This document shows, piece by piece, positions 24,425-33,113 of a stretch of DNA of 64,000 bases. Position 1 is the first letter of the stretch. Every line of letters starts with the position of its first letter. The notes beneath the pieces are model-generated. The model was not told the origin of the DNA. It was given only the letters and a program-made list of their open reading frames with translations, and did not search any database. This DNA comes from Bacteroidales bacterium UBA3824 (lineage in GTDB: Bacteria > Bacteroidota > Bacteroidia > Bacteroidales > UBA3824), in assembly GCA_002393195.1 (NCBI GenBank), contig DGIK01000167.1, forward strand, positions 62,001-126,000. The letters are read 5' to 3'. A program made the position numbers and the translations under genes.

Positions 24425-26299
24425 ATGGAAAACACTCTCGAATATAAAGTAAAGACGTTGCCGACCTCGCCGGGGGTTTATAATTTTCTTGATGAAAATG
24501 GGACGGTGATTTATGTGGGCAAGGCGAAGAATTTGCGCAACAGGGTGTCGTCGTATTTCCGTGAAAAAAATCAGGTCGGCAAGACGCGATTCCTTGTAAG
24601 GCATATTCACGACCTGTTGCATATCTGCGTGAATACAGAGACTGACGCGTTGCTATTGGAAAATAAGTTGATTAAACAATTCCAACCGCGTTACAATATT
24701 CTCCTCAAAGATGACAAGACTTATCCGTGGATTTGCATCACGCACGAAGATTTTCCGAGGGTGTTTTTCACACGCAAAAAGGTTAATGATGGCACCGAAT
24801 ATTTCGGCCCTTACACGTCGGTATTTGCGATGCGAGATATTTTGGAAATGATAAGGCGGACATTTTCGCTGAGAACTTGCCGTACTGTTTTTAGCGAGGA
24901 GAGCGTCGCGAAGGGCAAGCACGATGTGTGTTTGGATTATCATATCAAAAATTGTTGTGCGCCCTGCGTTGGCAATATTACCAAAGAGGAATACGCTGTT
25001 TGTATCAATCATGTCCGTCAAATCCTCAGTGGCAAAACCAATGTTGTGCTCAATTATTTGCGTTCCGAGATGGCTTCGCTTGCCGAAAAACTCGAATTTG
25101 AAAAGGCGCAAATCATCAAGGGAAAATACGACATCCTCAATAATTATCACGCCAAGAATGTAATCTCCGTGCATGTGCCAAACACGGTGGAGGTGTATTC
25201 GATTCTCAAAGACGAAAGCGACGATTTTTATTACGTCAATTTTATGAAGGTAAGCGACAGCGTCATCATTCGTTCCTTCACGCGGGAGATCAAAGACCGC
25301 GCCGACGATTCGCCCGAAGATATTCTCCTGACGACGTTGGCAGACATTCATTTTTCAGAATTGAATTTGGGCGACAAGCCGACGGAATTTTTGTTGCCGT
25401 TTGAGATTGATTTTAATATTGACGACATCAAAATCACTGTCCCAAAATCGGGCGACAAAAAACAGTTGCTCGATTGGTCGCTGAGAAATTGTCGGCTTTA
25501 TATGGCGGAGCAACAACGTCAACGTTCGCTCGTTGACCCCGACGCGTCGGCAAATTCCTTGATGAAAAAGATGAAGGAAGATTTGCAACTTGACGTGGAG
25601 CCGAGGCATATCGAATGTTTTGACAATTCCAATATCCAAGGTACAAATCCCGTTTCGTCGTGCGTTGTGTTCCGCAATGGCAAACCTTACAAACGTGATT
25701 ACAGATTGTTTAACGTGAAAACCGTGGTTGGCGCGGACGACTTTGCTACGATGCGTGAAGTTGTATATCGCCGTTACAAACGGTTGAGCGAAGAAGGCAA
25801 AGAATTGCCTCAGTTGATTGTCATCGACGGTGGCAAGGGGCAATTGCGTTGTGCATACGAAACTCTCCAAGCGTTGGGGCTTGATGGCAAGATTGCTGTT
25901 GTTGGTTTGGCAAAAAGGTTGGAGGAGATTTTTTATCCAAACGATCCTATACCATTGTACCTCGACCGCACGTCGCCGACATTGAAGGTAATCCAACATC
26001 TTCGCGACGAGGCGCATCGTTTTGGTATTACGTTCCACAGGAACAAGAGGTCGAAAGGAATGATACATTCAATTCTCGAAGACATACCGGGCATCGGCGA
26101 CAAGACCATCGGAAAACTTCTCACTACTTTTGGCTCTGTAAACAAAATCGCCGAGCTCCCACTCATCGAACTCCGAAAAGTAGTAAATCTTGACCGCGCG
26201 ATGAAAATTTACCAACATTTTCATCCCGATGACAACGATCCGGTGCAGTCGAGTAGAATTGCAGCTGAAACTGTTGAAAATGATAGTTCGGTAGAGTAA
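24425..26299 (+). CDS. uvrC: Excinuclease ABC subunit C
   Basis: Makes both incisions in nucleotide excision repair. 624 residues. GIY-YIG domain at about 14-90 (PGVYNFLDENGTVIYVGKAK), a UVR-like helix pair around residues 215-240, and the RNase-H-like C-terminal nuclease with IECFDNSNIQGTNPVSSCVV, VGADDFATMREVVYRRY and LIVIDGGKGQLRCA. Two helix-hairpin-helix motifs at the end (ILEDIPGIGDKTIGKLLTTF). The tail after residue 595 is acidic. Confident. Confidence 0.96.
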   Translation: MENTLEYKVKTLPTSPGVYNFLDENGTVIYVGKAKNLRNRVSSYFREKNQVGKTRFLVRHIHDLLHICVNTETDALLLENKLIKQFQPRYNILLKDDKTYPWICITHEDFPRVFFTRKKVNDGTEYFGPYTSVFAMRDILEMIRRTFSLRTCRTVFSEESVAKGKHDVCLDYHIKNCCAPCVGNITKEEYAVCINHVRQILSGKTNVVLNYLRSEMASLAEKLEFEKAQIIKGKYDILNNYHAKNVISVHVPNTVEVYSILKDESDDFYYVNFMKVSDSVIIRSFTREIKDRADDSPEDILLTTLADIHFSELNLGDKPTEFLLPFEIDFNIDDIKITVPKSGDKKQLLDWSLRNCRLYMAEQQRQRSLVDPDASANSLMKKMKEDLQLDVEPRHIECFDNSNIQGTNPVSSCVVFRNGKPYKRDYRLFNVKTVVGADDFATMREVVYRRYKRLSEEGKELPQLIVIDGGKGQLRCAYETLQALGLDGKIAVVGLAKRLEEIFYPNDPIPLYLDRTSPTLKVIQHLRDEAHRFGITFHRNKRSKGMIHSILEDIPGIGDKTIGKLLTTFGSVNKIAELPLIELRKVVNLDRAMKIYQHFHPDDNDPVQSSRIAAETVENDSSVE

Positions 26300-26434
26300 G
26301 GGATAAGTAATTGATTATTAGATAGTTAGAAAAGTTTAGCAATTTCTATATCTTGATTTCCTTTCGATTGTTTTGCTTGGCGTGTGCGGCAAGTCGAGTG
26401 AGGAAAAAGAAAACGGGATATGAATTTTTGAGTA

Positions 26435-26713
26435 GAGTGCGGGCGGCTTGCCCGCTTTCCAATATTTTATCGTGCTTTGGAAGTGGAGTGCGGGCGGCTC
26501 GCCCGCGTTCCAAAATCTTGTCGTGTTTTGGAAGTGGAGTGGGGGCGGCTCGCCCGCGTTCCAATATTTTATCGTGCTTTGGAAGTGGAGTGGGGCCATC
26601 TTGCCCGCACTCCAAAAATCTTGTCATGCTTTGGAAGTGTAGCGGGCAAGATGCCCGCACTCCACAAATCTTGTCGTGCTTTGCAAGTGTAGCGGGCGAG
26701 CCGCCCGCACTCC
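26435..26713. repeat. 51-bp tandem hairpin repeats (about 5.5 copies)
   Basis: Units start at 26435, 26486, 26537, 26588, 26640 and 26690 (50-52 bp each, last one partial). Each has a GC-rich hairpin (type GCGGGC-GGCTC-GCCCGC) and an AT-rich linker ending TTTGGAAGTG. In units 4-6 the hairpin half changes (TAGCGGGCAAGATGCCCGC and variants), with the terminal ACTCC complementary to the GGAGT of the earlier units. Confidence 0.93.
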
Positions 26714-26833
26714 AATGAACCGCGTGAAATGACGTAATTTTCGGCTGAATTTAGGCGTTTACGATCGCTGTCAATAAAAGACATATTCCAACGATTTTGC
26801 GCCCGAAAAATTACCTAAAAAATGGGTATAAAA

Positions 26834-26861
26834 AAGACCGGCTGAAAAAAGTGCCGGTCTT
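26834..26861. terminator. Terminator-like hairpin
   Basis: AAGACCGGC (26834-26842) pairs with GCCGGTCTT (26853-26861), 10-nt loop. It lies 65 bp past the 3' end of the minus-strand SiaC-like gene, with an A-run on its far side (T-run on the minus strand), so it probably ends that transcript. Confidence 0.65.
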
Positions 26862-26925
26862 ACTACTCAAAAATCAAACGTACAAGGAAAAACAAAAAAT
26901 ATCTAATCTTCTTTCTCTTTAATTC

Positions 26926-27318
26926 TTACATAAACTGCACGGAGAATCCGATCTTGTTGAAGGGCAGCATCAACAGTTCGGAGTACTCTTGTCCAGTTTG
27001 CTGCATATCGTCGTCGTCATCGGGATAATACCAGTTGATGACCACGTCGTTGCCGTTTTTGTACAAGGTCTCCCACCTGTTGAACATCTCCAACAGAATC
27101 TTGGACGAGGCGGTGTTGAAGTAATCCAACTTCAAGTTGACCTCGGTCTTAGGGCATGGATTCTTGCCGTACTCCTCTATCCAATCGATGACGGGCTTGT
27201 AGAAGGCCGTCACATCGGCAGGGAACGACTTGCCTGTAAATTCGCAGACACCCGTGTTGGGATCCATGTCAATGCCCGGGGTGTCAACCGACTGTTCTAA
27301 TATCAAATGTTCTATCAT
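26926..27318 (-). CDS. SiaC-family regulatory phosphoprotein (DUF1987)
   Basis: 130 residues. GIDMDPNTGVCEFTGKSFP, FYKPVIDWIEEYGKNP and LDYFNTASSKILLEMF are the DUF1987/SiaC pattern, with the phosphoacceptor expected in the NTASSK segment. SiaC proteins are switched by a SiaB-type kinase and a SiaA-type PP2C phosphatase, in a partner-switching fashion like SpoIIAA. Neither partner is adjacent. An acidic stretch (YYPDDDDDMQQ) is specific to this protein. Downstream is a strong hairpin. Confidence 0.85.
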   Translation of the reverse strand: MIEHLILEQSVDTPGIDMDPNTGVCEFTGKSFPADVTAFYKPVIDWIEEYGKNPCPKTEVNLKLDYFNTASSKILLEMFNRWETLYKNGNDVVINWYYPDDDDDMQQTGQEYSELLMLPFNKIGFSVQFM

Positions 27319-27425
27319 GGCTTTATGAGTTTTGTCGTATTATAGCATCATTTTTACCATTTTATGTAATAAAAATTATGCCAAACTATGCTTTTTTCAC
27401 GTAAATTTTCGCTCTTCGCACTTTT

Positions 27426-27815
27426 TTAGAGACGGTGCGACAACTCAGCCACATTTTTGTCCTCCTCGCTGTCGTTGAGGAAAAACTTGATGTCGATGTG
27501 CTCGCTGTCATATCCACGTGGCACTACATAGTAGTATGTTACCGTTGCGCGGCGGGTGTGCCCGCTAAATTCTATCGTTGTGACAGAATCCTTGCCGGTG
27601 ACATTGGGAATAGCAACAAACTCACAAAGTCTTGAAGGCGAATACAGATTGATTGTGTAGCAAAATACTGTACAACTGTCAGATGAAGAAGTGATAACAT
27701 TGATATCTTTTATCGTTATCGAAGGATTGTCCAATGTTAGCATTTCTGTTTTGATTCTGCAAGCCGTCGTTACCAACACAATCGTCAATAGTAGAATCAG
27801 TAAATTTGCTTTCAT
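27426..27815 (-). CDS. Small lipoprotein of unknown function
   Basis: 129 residues with a lipoprotein signal (LLTIVLVTTACRIK, Cys19). The rest is predicted beta-rich (LDNPSITIKDINVI, DSCTVFCYTINLYSPS, TRRATVTYYYVVPRG). No family recognised. A TATATTTG box on the minus strand at 27851-27858 fits a promoter. The last codons and the stop come from TTAGAGACGGTG, close to one arm of the GTAGAGACG palindromes. Confidence 0.7.
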   Translation of the reverse strand: MKANLLILLLTIVLVTTACRIKTEMLTLDNPSITIKDINVITSSSDSCTVFCYTINLYSPSRLCEFVAIPNVTGKDSVTTIEFSGHTRRATVTYYYVVPRGYDSEHIDIKFFLNDSEEDKNVAELSHRL

Positions 27816-28028
27816 AGTCTCTTCGTGAACCGTTTAGTTATTTCACGGCTCAAATATATGAAATATTTTTTATATAAAGCAAAACTTTAAGCAACTTTTT
27901 TTAAAAAATTTTTCATATCGGCATTTTAGACCATTGTAGGCAATCTATTGATTTTTCGGAAATTTTTAACGGTTCAGTTAATTTGGACAATTACCATTGC
28001 ATCAAATTACGTGCCGAAACCGTTTTCG

Positions 28029-29693
28029 CTATTTTCCCGAAAGAATTTTCCGATAGAGAATTGCATCGTTGAGCACTTCTTGTGCTTTCTCTATGAATTG
28101 GTCGTGTCGCAGCGAATAGCGTATCATTCCTTCGTCGTAATAATACCGCCGGATGATTTCGGAACCGAGCGCAGTGCTTATTTGCGGCTTCTGTCGCTCG
28201 TATTCTTTATGTTTTTCTGCCTCTATCTGCTTTTTGAGCGTGTTGAGGGTGGAGGCAATCGTAGGATTGGCGTATTCTGACTTGATGTCGGTAGCAAGGT
28301 CGGCGAGGTCTTCGTCCACCATGGTATTGTATTTGTAAAGACGGTTGCCTGCAAAAGCCTTTAAATCAAGTATTTCGCTATCGGTGATTTCAAATTCTTC
28401 CGGGCTTTTTACCGAGGCGTGGTTCTTTTGGTACTGCGTGGCGTAATCGAAGATTATGTTGCTGTCAATGAGATTTTCCAAGATGTATGCCATCGTGTCG
28501 CTATTGACAACAATGTCGGGCATTATGCCGCCTGCGTCCTTCACTGTGCGTCCGTTTTTGGTCTTGAAGGTTCTTATCTGCGATTCAGAAATCTGCGTGG
28601 CCTTGCCTGTGGAGTCCTTGTGTCCGTAGTCGAGTTTTTGGATGCAACGTCCCGAGGGAATGTAGTATTTGGCGGTTGTTACTTTCATTGTCGAATTGAA
28701 CACCAATTTTTTTGTTGTCTGCACGAGGCCTTTGCCGTAGGTCTTTTCACCGATGATGACTGCGCGGTCGAGATCCTGCAACGCGCCCGAGACAATCTCC
28801 GCAGCTGATGCAGAATTGCCGTTTACGAGTACTACAATGGGGATTTCGGTGTCAAGCGGTGCGTTTTCGGCGCGGAAGGTGTTGTTCCATTCTTCTACGC
28901 GGCCCTTCATCTCCACGATTTTTTCGCCCTTGTTGACGAAGAGGTTCACGATGTTGACAGCTTCCACGAGAAGTCCGCCGGGATTGAAGCGGAGGTCGAT
29001 GATGAGTTTGTCGATGTGTTTCTCGTTTTTCAACTGCACGAATGCATCGCGGAATTGTTTGCCACAGTCTTGTGTGAAGCCCGAGAGGTTGATGTAACCA
29101 ATCTTTGGCGCAATCTCGCCGTAATATGGGATGTCCGGGATGTCAATCATTGCGCGTTTCATACTGAGGGTCTTCTTCTGTCCGTCGTGTATCGCGCTGA
29201 TATTGACGGGTGTGCCCGCTTCGCCTTTGAGGATGAGGTCGAGTTCGTCGTATGACTTGCCAGTGATGTCTTTGTCGTTGATTTTCAGGATAATATCACC
29301 AATCATAAGTCCGGCTTTGTCGGCAGGCGAGTCTTTGTAAATGGACGAAATGATGTATTGTCCTTTTACTTCCTCGATGTTTGCGCCGATGCCCGCGTAT
29401 TCGCCTGTGTTCATCATCCTGACATCCTCCACGAGCGATTCGGGATAATAAACTGTATAAGGGTCGAGTGTTTCGAGCATCTTGTTGATGGCGGTGTGTA
29501 TGAGTTCGCCGCTCGATGTCTCCTCCACGTACATCACGCGGATGTCGCGCATCAGGGTGTGGAAGATTTCGAGATTTTTGATTAGTTCGAAGTCGTCGTC
29601 GTCGTCCTTCGTGAACGACAGCAGCGGAACAATTGTCGCAATCGCCACTACTGCAACAATTATTTTGGGCTTGATGAATTTTTTGATTTTCAT
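28029..29693 (-). CDS. S41-family C-terminal processing protease
   Basis: 554 residues. Signal/anchor segment at about 8-25 (KIIVAVVAIATIVPLLSF), PDZ domain at about 95-175 (GIGANIEEVKGQYII, SPADKAGLMIGDII), then the S41 core with LIIDLRFNPGGLLVEAVNI, the nucleophile Ser in NGNSASAAEIVSGALQD and the general-base Lys in GEKTYGKGLVQT. It cleaves periplasmic proteins at their C-termini. Last gene of the run DUF4296 - recO - acidic protein - protease, with gaps of 6, 21 and 54 bp. Confidence 0.92.
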   Translation of the reverse strand: MKIKKFIKPKIIVAVVAIATIVPLLSFTKDDDDDFELIKNLEIFHTLMRDIRVMYVEETSSGELIHTAINKMLETLDPYTVYYPESLVEDVRMMNTGEYAGIGANIEEVKGQYIISSIYKDSPADKAGLMIGDIILKINDKDITGKSYDELDLILKGEAGTPVNISAIHDGQKKTLSMKRAMIDIPDIPYYGEIAPKIGYINLSGFTQDCGKQFRDAFVQLKNEKHIDKLIIDLRFNPGGLLVEAVNIVNLFVNKGEKIVEMKGRVEEWNNTFRAENAPLDTEIPIVVLVNGNSASAAEIVSGALQDLDRAVIIGEKTYGKGLVQTTKKLVFNSTMKVTTAKYYIPSGRCIQKLDYGHKDSTGKATQISESQIRTFKTKNGRTVKDAGGIMPDIVVNSDTMAYILENLIDSNIIFDYATQYQKNHASVKSPEEFEITDSEILDLKAFAGNRLYKYNTMVDEDLADLATDIKSEYANPTIASTLNTLKKQIEAEKHKEYERQKPQISTALGSEIIRRYYYDEGMIRYSLRHDQFIEKAQEVLNDAILYRKILSGK

Positions 29694-29747
29694 TGCGTTT
29701 GATGTTTTGAATTAATTTTTTTGTTTAATAACAAAAATAACGAATCT

Positions 29748-30224
29748 TTATTCCTCGGCATCCTCTGCATCGTCCCAGTATCCTATCTGGATTGCGGAGA
29801 GGCCTTCGCTATCGAAGATTGCCATCAGGCTTAGGTCGTCAAACATCAGGATGCGCTCCTTGGTCTCCTTGTCAACCTCAATTTCTGGGTCGGCGGCTTT
29901 GAGGTTGTGGGTATATTTGATGAGTGTCTCTTCCGAATCGCCAAATTTGATCTTGTTGTCGAGGGTGTATTCGGGGTTGGTGCAGAGGATCGAACTCAAC
30001 TTGAATACGTCGTTGCCGTCCTCGTCTTCGTCGAGGTCAAAGGAGAAGTCGGTCATCAACTTGTCGTAATAGAGGGTGAGGGTCTTGTCGTCGGGGTCGT
30101 CGTCGTAGGCTTCCTCCTCGCGCTCGTCGGGCTTGCCGAAAAGGTCGATGATTTCTTCTTCTGTCATTCCGAATTTGGCGGGGCCTACGCCCTGTCCAAT
30201 TACTATGGTTCCTATTTTGCTCAT
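29748..30224 (-). CDS. Acidic cytoplasmic protein, SmpA/BamE-like start
   Basis: 158 residues, no signal peptide, very acidic (EEEAYDDDPDDK, DLDEDEDGND, and the end DDAEDAEE). The N-terminus GVGPAKFGMTEEEIIDLFGK has the short helix-GkP pattern seen in BamE/SmpA-like and related two-helix domains, but the family is not firmly recognisable. It lies between recO and the S41 protease, likely co-transcribed. Function unknown. Confidence 0.7.
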   Translation of the reverse strand: MSKIGTIVIGQGVGPAKFGMTEEEIIDLFGKPDEREEEAYDDDPDDKTLTLYYDKLMTDFSFDLDEDEDGNDVFKLSSILCTNPEYTLDNKIKFGDSEETLIKYTHNLKAADPEIEVDKETKERILMFDDLSLMAIFDSEGLSAIQIGYWDDAEDAEE

Positions 30225-30245
30225 TTTTTTGTGGTTTTTTGATTG

Positions 30246-30893
30246 TTAATGAAATATTTTTTGCAGCACTTCGAGGCTCTTGATGTTGTCGAGATTGTCG
30301 AAGTGCAGGCGGTAGTAGTCTATTGTTTTTTGTAATAATTGACTTCTGGTGTCGCCGCTGAGCGTCAATTGTTCACATTCAATAAAATCGCTCTCCAAGA
30401 TTTGATTGAATATCAAAGTGTAAGGCGGCATTATCAAATGTTTTTCTTTAATATCAATTCCCATGTATTTGGTAAGTTGCAATAGGAATTTGATGTGGAA
30501 GTTTGCCCCTTTGTATTGTTGGTCGTCGAGGATTTGGAGGCTCGTGGCGATGTAATTATATAGGTCGTCGTTTTTTTCGGCGAATGTCAGAGTCTTGGTA
30601 AGTATCTCTGCCAAAAACATTACGACTGACATTTTGGCGGTGTCAAACGGTATTGTCTTGTATGTGAACATCGGAGTAATCCTCGCGGCGCGGCGGATGT
30701 TGCCCTTGGCGGTGTATTCGATTTCGTTTTGGAATAGCGGCTGACAGTAGGGCAGGGCGGAGGTGCGGTTGCGCGATGTGGGCAGCGTGACGCTCAACGC
30801 CATCCGCCCGCTCTCGCGTGTGTATGCGTTGAGTATCAGGCGGTTGTCGCCGTACTTGACGTTGCTGAGCATTATCGCTTCCGTCTTTTCCAT
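30246..30893 (-). CDS. recO: DNA repair protein RecO
   Basis: 215 residues. The N-terminal OB fold starts MEKTEAIMLSNVKYGDNRLI with TRESGRMALSVTLP; the C-terminal helical part has NFHIKFLLQLTKYMGIDIKE. The Cys cluster of longer RecO proteins is absent, as is usual for the Bacteroidota form. RecO works with RecR in loading RecA at gaps. Start is 6 bp from the DUF4296 stop. Confidence 0.9.
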   Translation of the reverse strand: MEKTEAIMLSNVKYGDNRLILNAYTRESGRMALSVTLPTSRNRTSALPYCQPLFQNEIEYTAKGNIRRAARITPMFTYKTIPFDTAKMSVVMFLAEILTKTLTFAEKNDDLYNYIATSLQILDDQQYKGANFHIKFLLQLTKYMGIDIKEKHLIMPPYTLIFNQILESDFIECEQLTLSGDTRSQLLQKTIDYYRLHFDNLDNIKSLEVLQKIFH

Positions 30894-30899
30894 GTGGTG

Positions 30900-31628
30900 T
30901 TATTCGTTGGTGTATTTCAATTGTATGTTGTAGCAGTCGATGTGTTTTTTGATGGTTTCGTTTGAGTGGTCCAGTACCCATCCTTTCAGCTGCTTGACTT
31001 GTTTGTTTGGGTTGGTCTTGAGCATTACGCTTACCTGCCTCTCCTTGCCGTCCTTCACTACGCCATAGACGGAGTTTTCGTCGGTGGTATTGTCGGTATA
31101 TACTACGATGAGCGTAGTGCGTGGATTGTCGGAGAGGTCGTCCTCGTAATACGTTACGTCGCAGGTGAGGGTGTAAGTGCCGTTTTTCTTGGCGTCGATG
31201 TTGAAGGCGATAGGGTTGGTCTCGCCGTCGAGTGGCAGATTCCAATCGCTGCGCATATTCCAAATGTCGTTGGTGTCGCGGTCTGCCTTCACCTCGTAAC
31301 GCTTCGCCTCGTCCTGCTCCATCTGCGAAACTTTCTTGATGACCTTGTCGTAGAGGTCTTTGTATTGTTTTGGATGGTTGATGTACCAATCAATCGCCTC
31401 CATAAACTGCTTGCGCGTGATTCCTTCCTTGATGAAGACGTCGTTGTAATACGACAACGAGTCGTTTTTCAAGGAGTTGTCGCTGAGCCCTTTTACGTTG
31501 AGAATCGCGTCGGCGCGGTGCATTTGGAAGATGATTTCTGCAAACTTGTCTTCCGGTATGTCGGGCTGCGGCTCGCCACACGAACATATCGCCGTTACAA
31601 TCGCTATGGCTATAATTATTTTCTTCAT
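30900..31628 (-). CDS. DUF4296 lipoprotein
   Basis: 242 residues from ATG 31628, preferred over an upstream start at 31688 because it begins a lipoprotein signal (MKKIIIAIAIVTAICSCGEP, lipid Cys15 or 17). DUF4296 core: DIPEDKFAEIIFQMHRADAI, YYNDVFIKEGITRKQFMEA and YDKVIKKVSQME. The C-terminal part is beta-rich. TACTTTG on the minus strand at 31655-31661 is a likely -7 box. First gene of the minus-strand recO run. Confidence 0.85.
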   Translation of the reverse strand: MKKIIIAIAIVTAICSCGEPQPDIPEDKFAEIIFQMHRADAILNVKGLSDNSLKNDSLSYYNDVFIKEGITRKQFMEAIDWYINHPKQYKDLYDKVIKKVSQMEQDEAKRYEVKADRDTNDIWNMRSDWNLPLDGETNPIAFNIDAKKNGTYTLTCDVTYYEDDLSDNPRTTLIVVYTDNTTDENSVYGVVKDGKERQVSVMLKTNPNKQVKQLKGWVLDHSNETIKKHIDCYNIQLKYTNE

Positions 31629-31729
31629 ATTTTTCTTTTGTAATTTTTCGACGGCAAAGTAACAAAAAAAATGCGAAAGTTTTTGCATTGTTTTGCCCTT
31701 AATTTATGGATAAAGTTGTTATATTTGCT

Positions 31730-31974
31730 GCAAATTAACTTTATTAAAACGACAATACGATGAAAACAAAATATACCACAGACGAAATTAAGGCGATCGT
31801 TGATGGCACAGGCATAGACGTTTCTGCCATAACGGATGTTGACCAATATGAAGTTGGGCGTTATTACTATGACGAAACAACCCACGAAGAAAAATTCCGT
31901 CCTTACACGATGGACGAAATCAATGCGATGCTTGATAGGGCGGAGGCAGATATTGCGGCAGGGCGCGGAATACC
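31730..31974 (+). repeat. Direct repeat A (first copy), toxin-antitoxin upstream and 5' region
   Basis: Near-identical to 33114-33368, offset 1,394 bp. It covers the TATATTTG box, the leader (TTATTAAAACGACAATACG) and the first part of the antitoxin frame. Confidence 0.85.
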
Positions 31975-32197
31975 TGATGAAGAAGTGTGGCGTGAGTTTG
32001 ATGAAGAACTTATGCACGCTATGGTAGAAGAATCGGAGCGGCAACTTGCTTCGGGTAAGTGGCAGGACAGCGAAACTATGATGCGCAAACTCCGAAACAA
32101 GTATGCAAAAATAGAATCTATCTTTTGGGACTGCCGACAAAATCCCCAAAAGATATTAAAACTTATTATGGACGAAGAAAAACATTTGGATATATGA
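31760..32197 (+). pseudogene. Chimeric remnant: antitoxin N-terminus joined to toxin C-terminus
   Basis: Residues 1-62 match the antitoxin at 33154 almost exactly (EIKAIVDGTGIDVSAITDVD and so on). After a divergent middle, the C-terminus SIFWDCRQNPQKIL is the typical last strand of RelE/ParE toxins and corresponds to GFWDCRRDPVAQ of the intact toxin at 33480; CTTTTGGGACTGCCG is shared in the DNA. The simplest reading is that a deletion fused an antitoxin to its toxin's tail. The open frame of 145 codons is intact, so it could be expressed as an orphan antitoxin. A TATATTTG box is at 31730-31737. Confidence 0.65.
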
Positions 32198-32298
32198 TTT
32201 CTTTTTTATATAATTGCATCGTCAACAATCAAGGCATTTTACTTTTGTAAGTGCTTGGTTGTGAAGAAAACTAATGTTTAACGTAAATTCTTCTCAGT

Positions 32299-33003
32299 AT
32301 GATGGATGCAGAAACTCTAATGTATTACTACAAGAATGTAGTGCAAAAAGAAGAAAATAATAATGATGAACTTGGCCTAATAACAAATCCTAATGCCCAA
32401 AAGGGTGGAATCTTGTTGGTAGGTATGAATCCTTCTGGAACGGGTCAGGAGATTTATAAATATCTTGATTGTCATGATGGATTTTGGGAATCAAAACACA
32501 CTATGATGGGGGCCTATAACCATAAATGTGGTTTCATTGATTTGTTGCCTGTAAGAGGTGGTGATCAGAATCTGATAATTGAGCGAATTAAGACTGACGA
32601 AAATTACCGTAGATATTGTGGCAAACTACTTGCTTTTACAAGGGATTATGTTGAATTGTTACAGCCCCGTTTGATAATTATCGCAAATAGAGGAGCGTGG
32701 TTTTTTTGGGGAGTCGTGAATAAATGGAAATGGATGGGGTACACATTTAATAACGAATTTGCATCCCCATGGGAAGGTAACCGTGTTTGTGGTTATTGGT
32801 CTTTGTCTCAGATTTGTGGCATAGAGCCGACAGGAGTTAATCGTAATTCTACAACAACTAATTTGGTTGGAACCTATATCTTAATGTATCGTCAACATGA
32901 GTGTAAGGGTGGTACTGTACCTCCTGAAAGAGAACTTCGTTTTGAGCATATTCAAACAATCGCTCGGTTCATTGATCCAGAGTGGGAGAAAACGCTCTAT
33001 TGA
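32299..33003 (+). CDS. Possible uracil-DNA-glycosylase-superfamily protein
   Basis: 234 residues, no signal peptide. GGILLVGMNPSGTGQEIYKY resembles the first motif of the UDG fold (GxxPG-like loop after a beta strand), and LLQPRLIIIANRGAWFFWG the later strand-loop. The middle (HTMMGAYNHKCGFIDLLPVRG) is not diagnostic. Family assignment is tentative, and substrate and catalytic residues are not clear. It lies between the two directly repeated toxin-antitoxin copies and ends at a strong terminator, so it reads as a stand-alone cargo gene. Confidence 0.55.
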   Translation: MMDAETLMYYYKNVVQKEENNNDELGLITNPNAQKGGILLVGMNPSGTGQEIYKYLDCHDGFWESKHTMMGAYNHKCGFIDLLPVRGGDQNLIIERIKTDENYRRYCGKLLAFTRDYVELLQPRLIIIANRGAWFFWGVVNKWKWMGYTFNNEFASPWEGNRVCGYWSLSQICGIEPTGVNRNSTTTNLVGTYILMYRQHECKGGTVPPERELRFEHIQTIARFIDPEWEKTLY

Positions 33004-33027
33004 TTCAACCAAACTTCAACTTCTAAC

Positions 33028-33062
33028 AAGGTTGTGCCCTAATCCCGCACAACCTTTTTTTA
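33028..33062 (+). terminator. Rho-independent terminator
   Basis: AAGGTTGTGC (33028-33037) pairs with GCACAACCTT (33047-33056), 9-nt loop, then a T-run. It follows the UDG-like gene by 25 bp. Confidence 0.88.
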
Positions 33063-33113
33063 TTAACACTACAACATACATATTTTTGTTATGATTCAAA
33101 AGAAAATTCTTTT

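Larger units (their letters stand above)
26300..26925. other. Gene-free region with hairpin repeat array and terminator
   Basis: 626 bp. Short open frames here are produced by the 51-bp repeats. It holds the array at 26435-26713, AT-rich unique sequence and a terminator-like hairpin at 26834-26861. Confidence 0.7.

Noticed and set aside
26435..26713. CRISPR array
   Set aside because: Repeats are contiguous with no unique spacers, units themselves vary, and no cas genes are present.
26336..26784. Several 60-120 codon frames in the 51-bp repeat array
   Set aside because: All are periodic translations of the repeat; no start signals and no independent composition.
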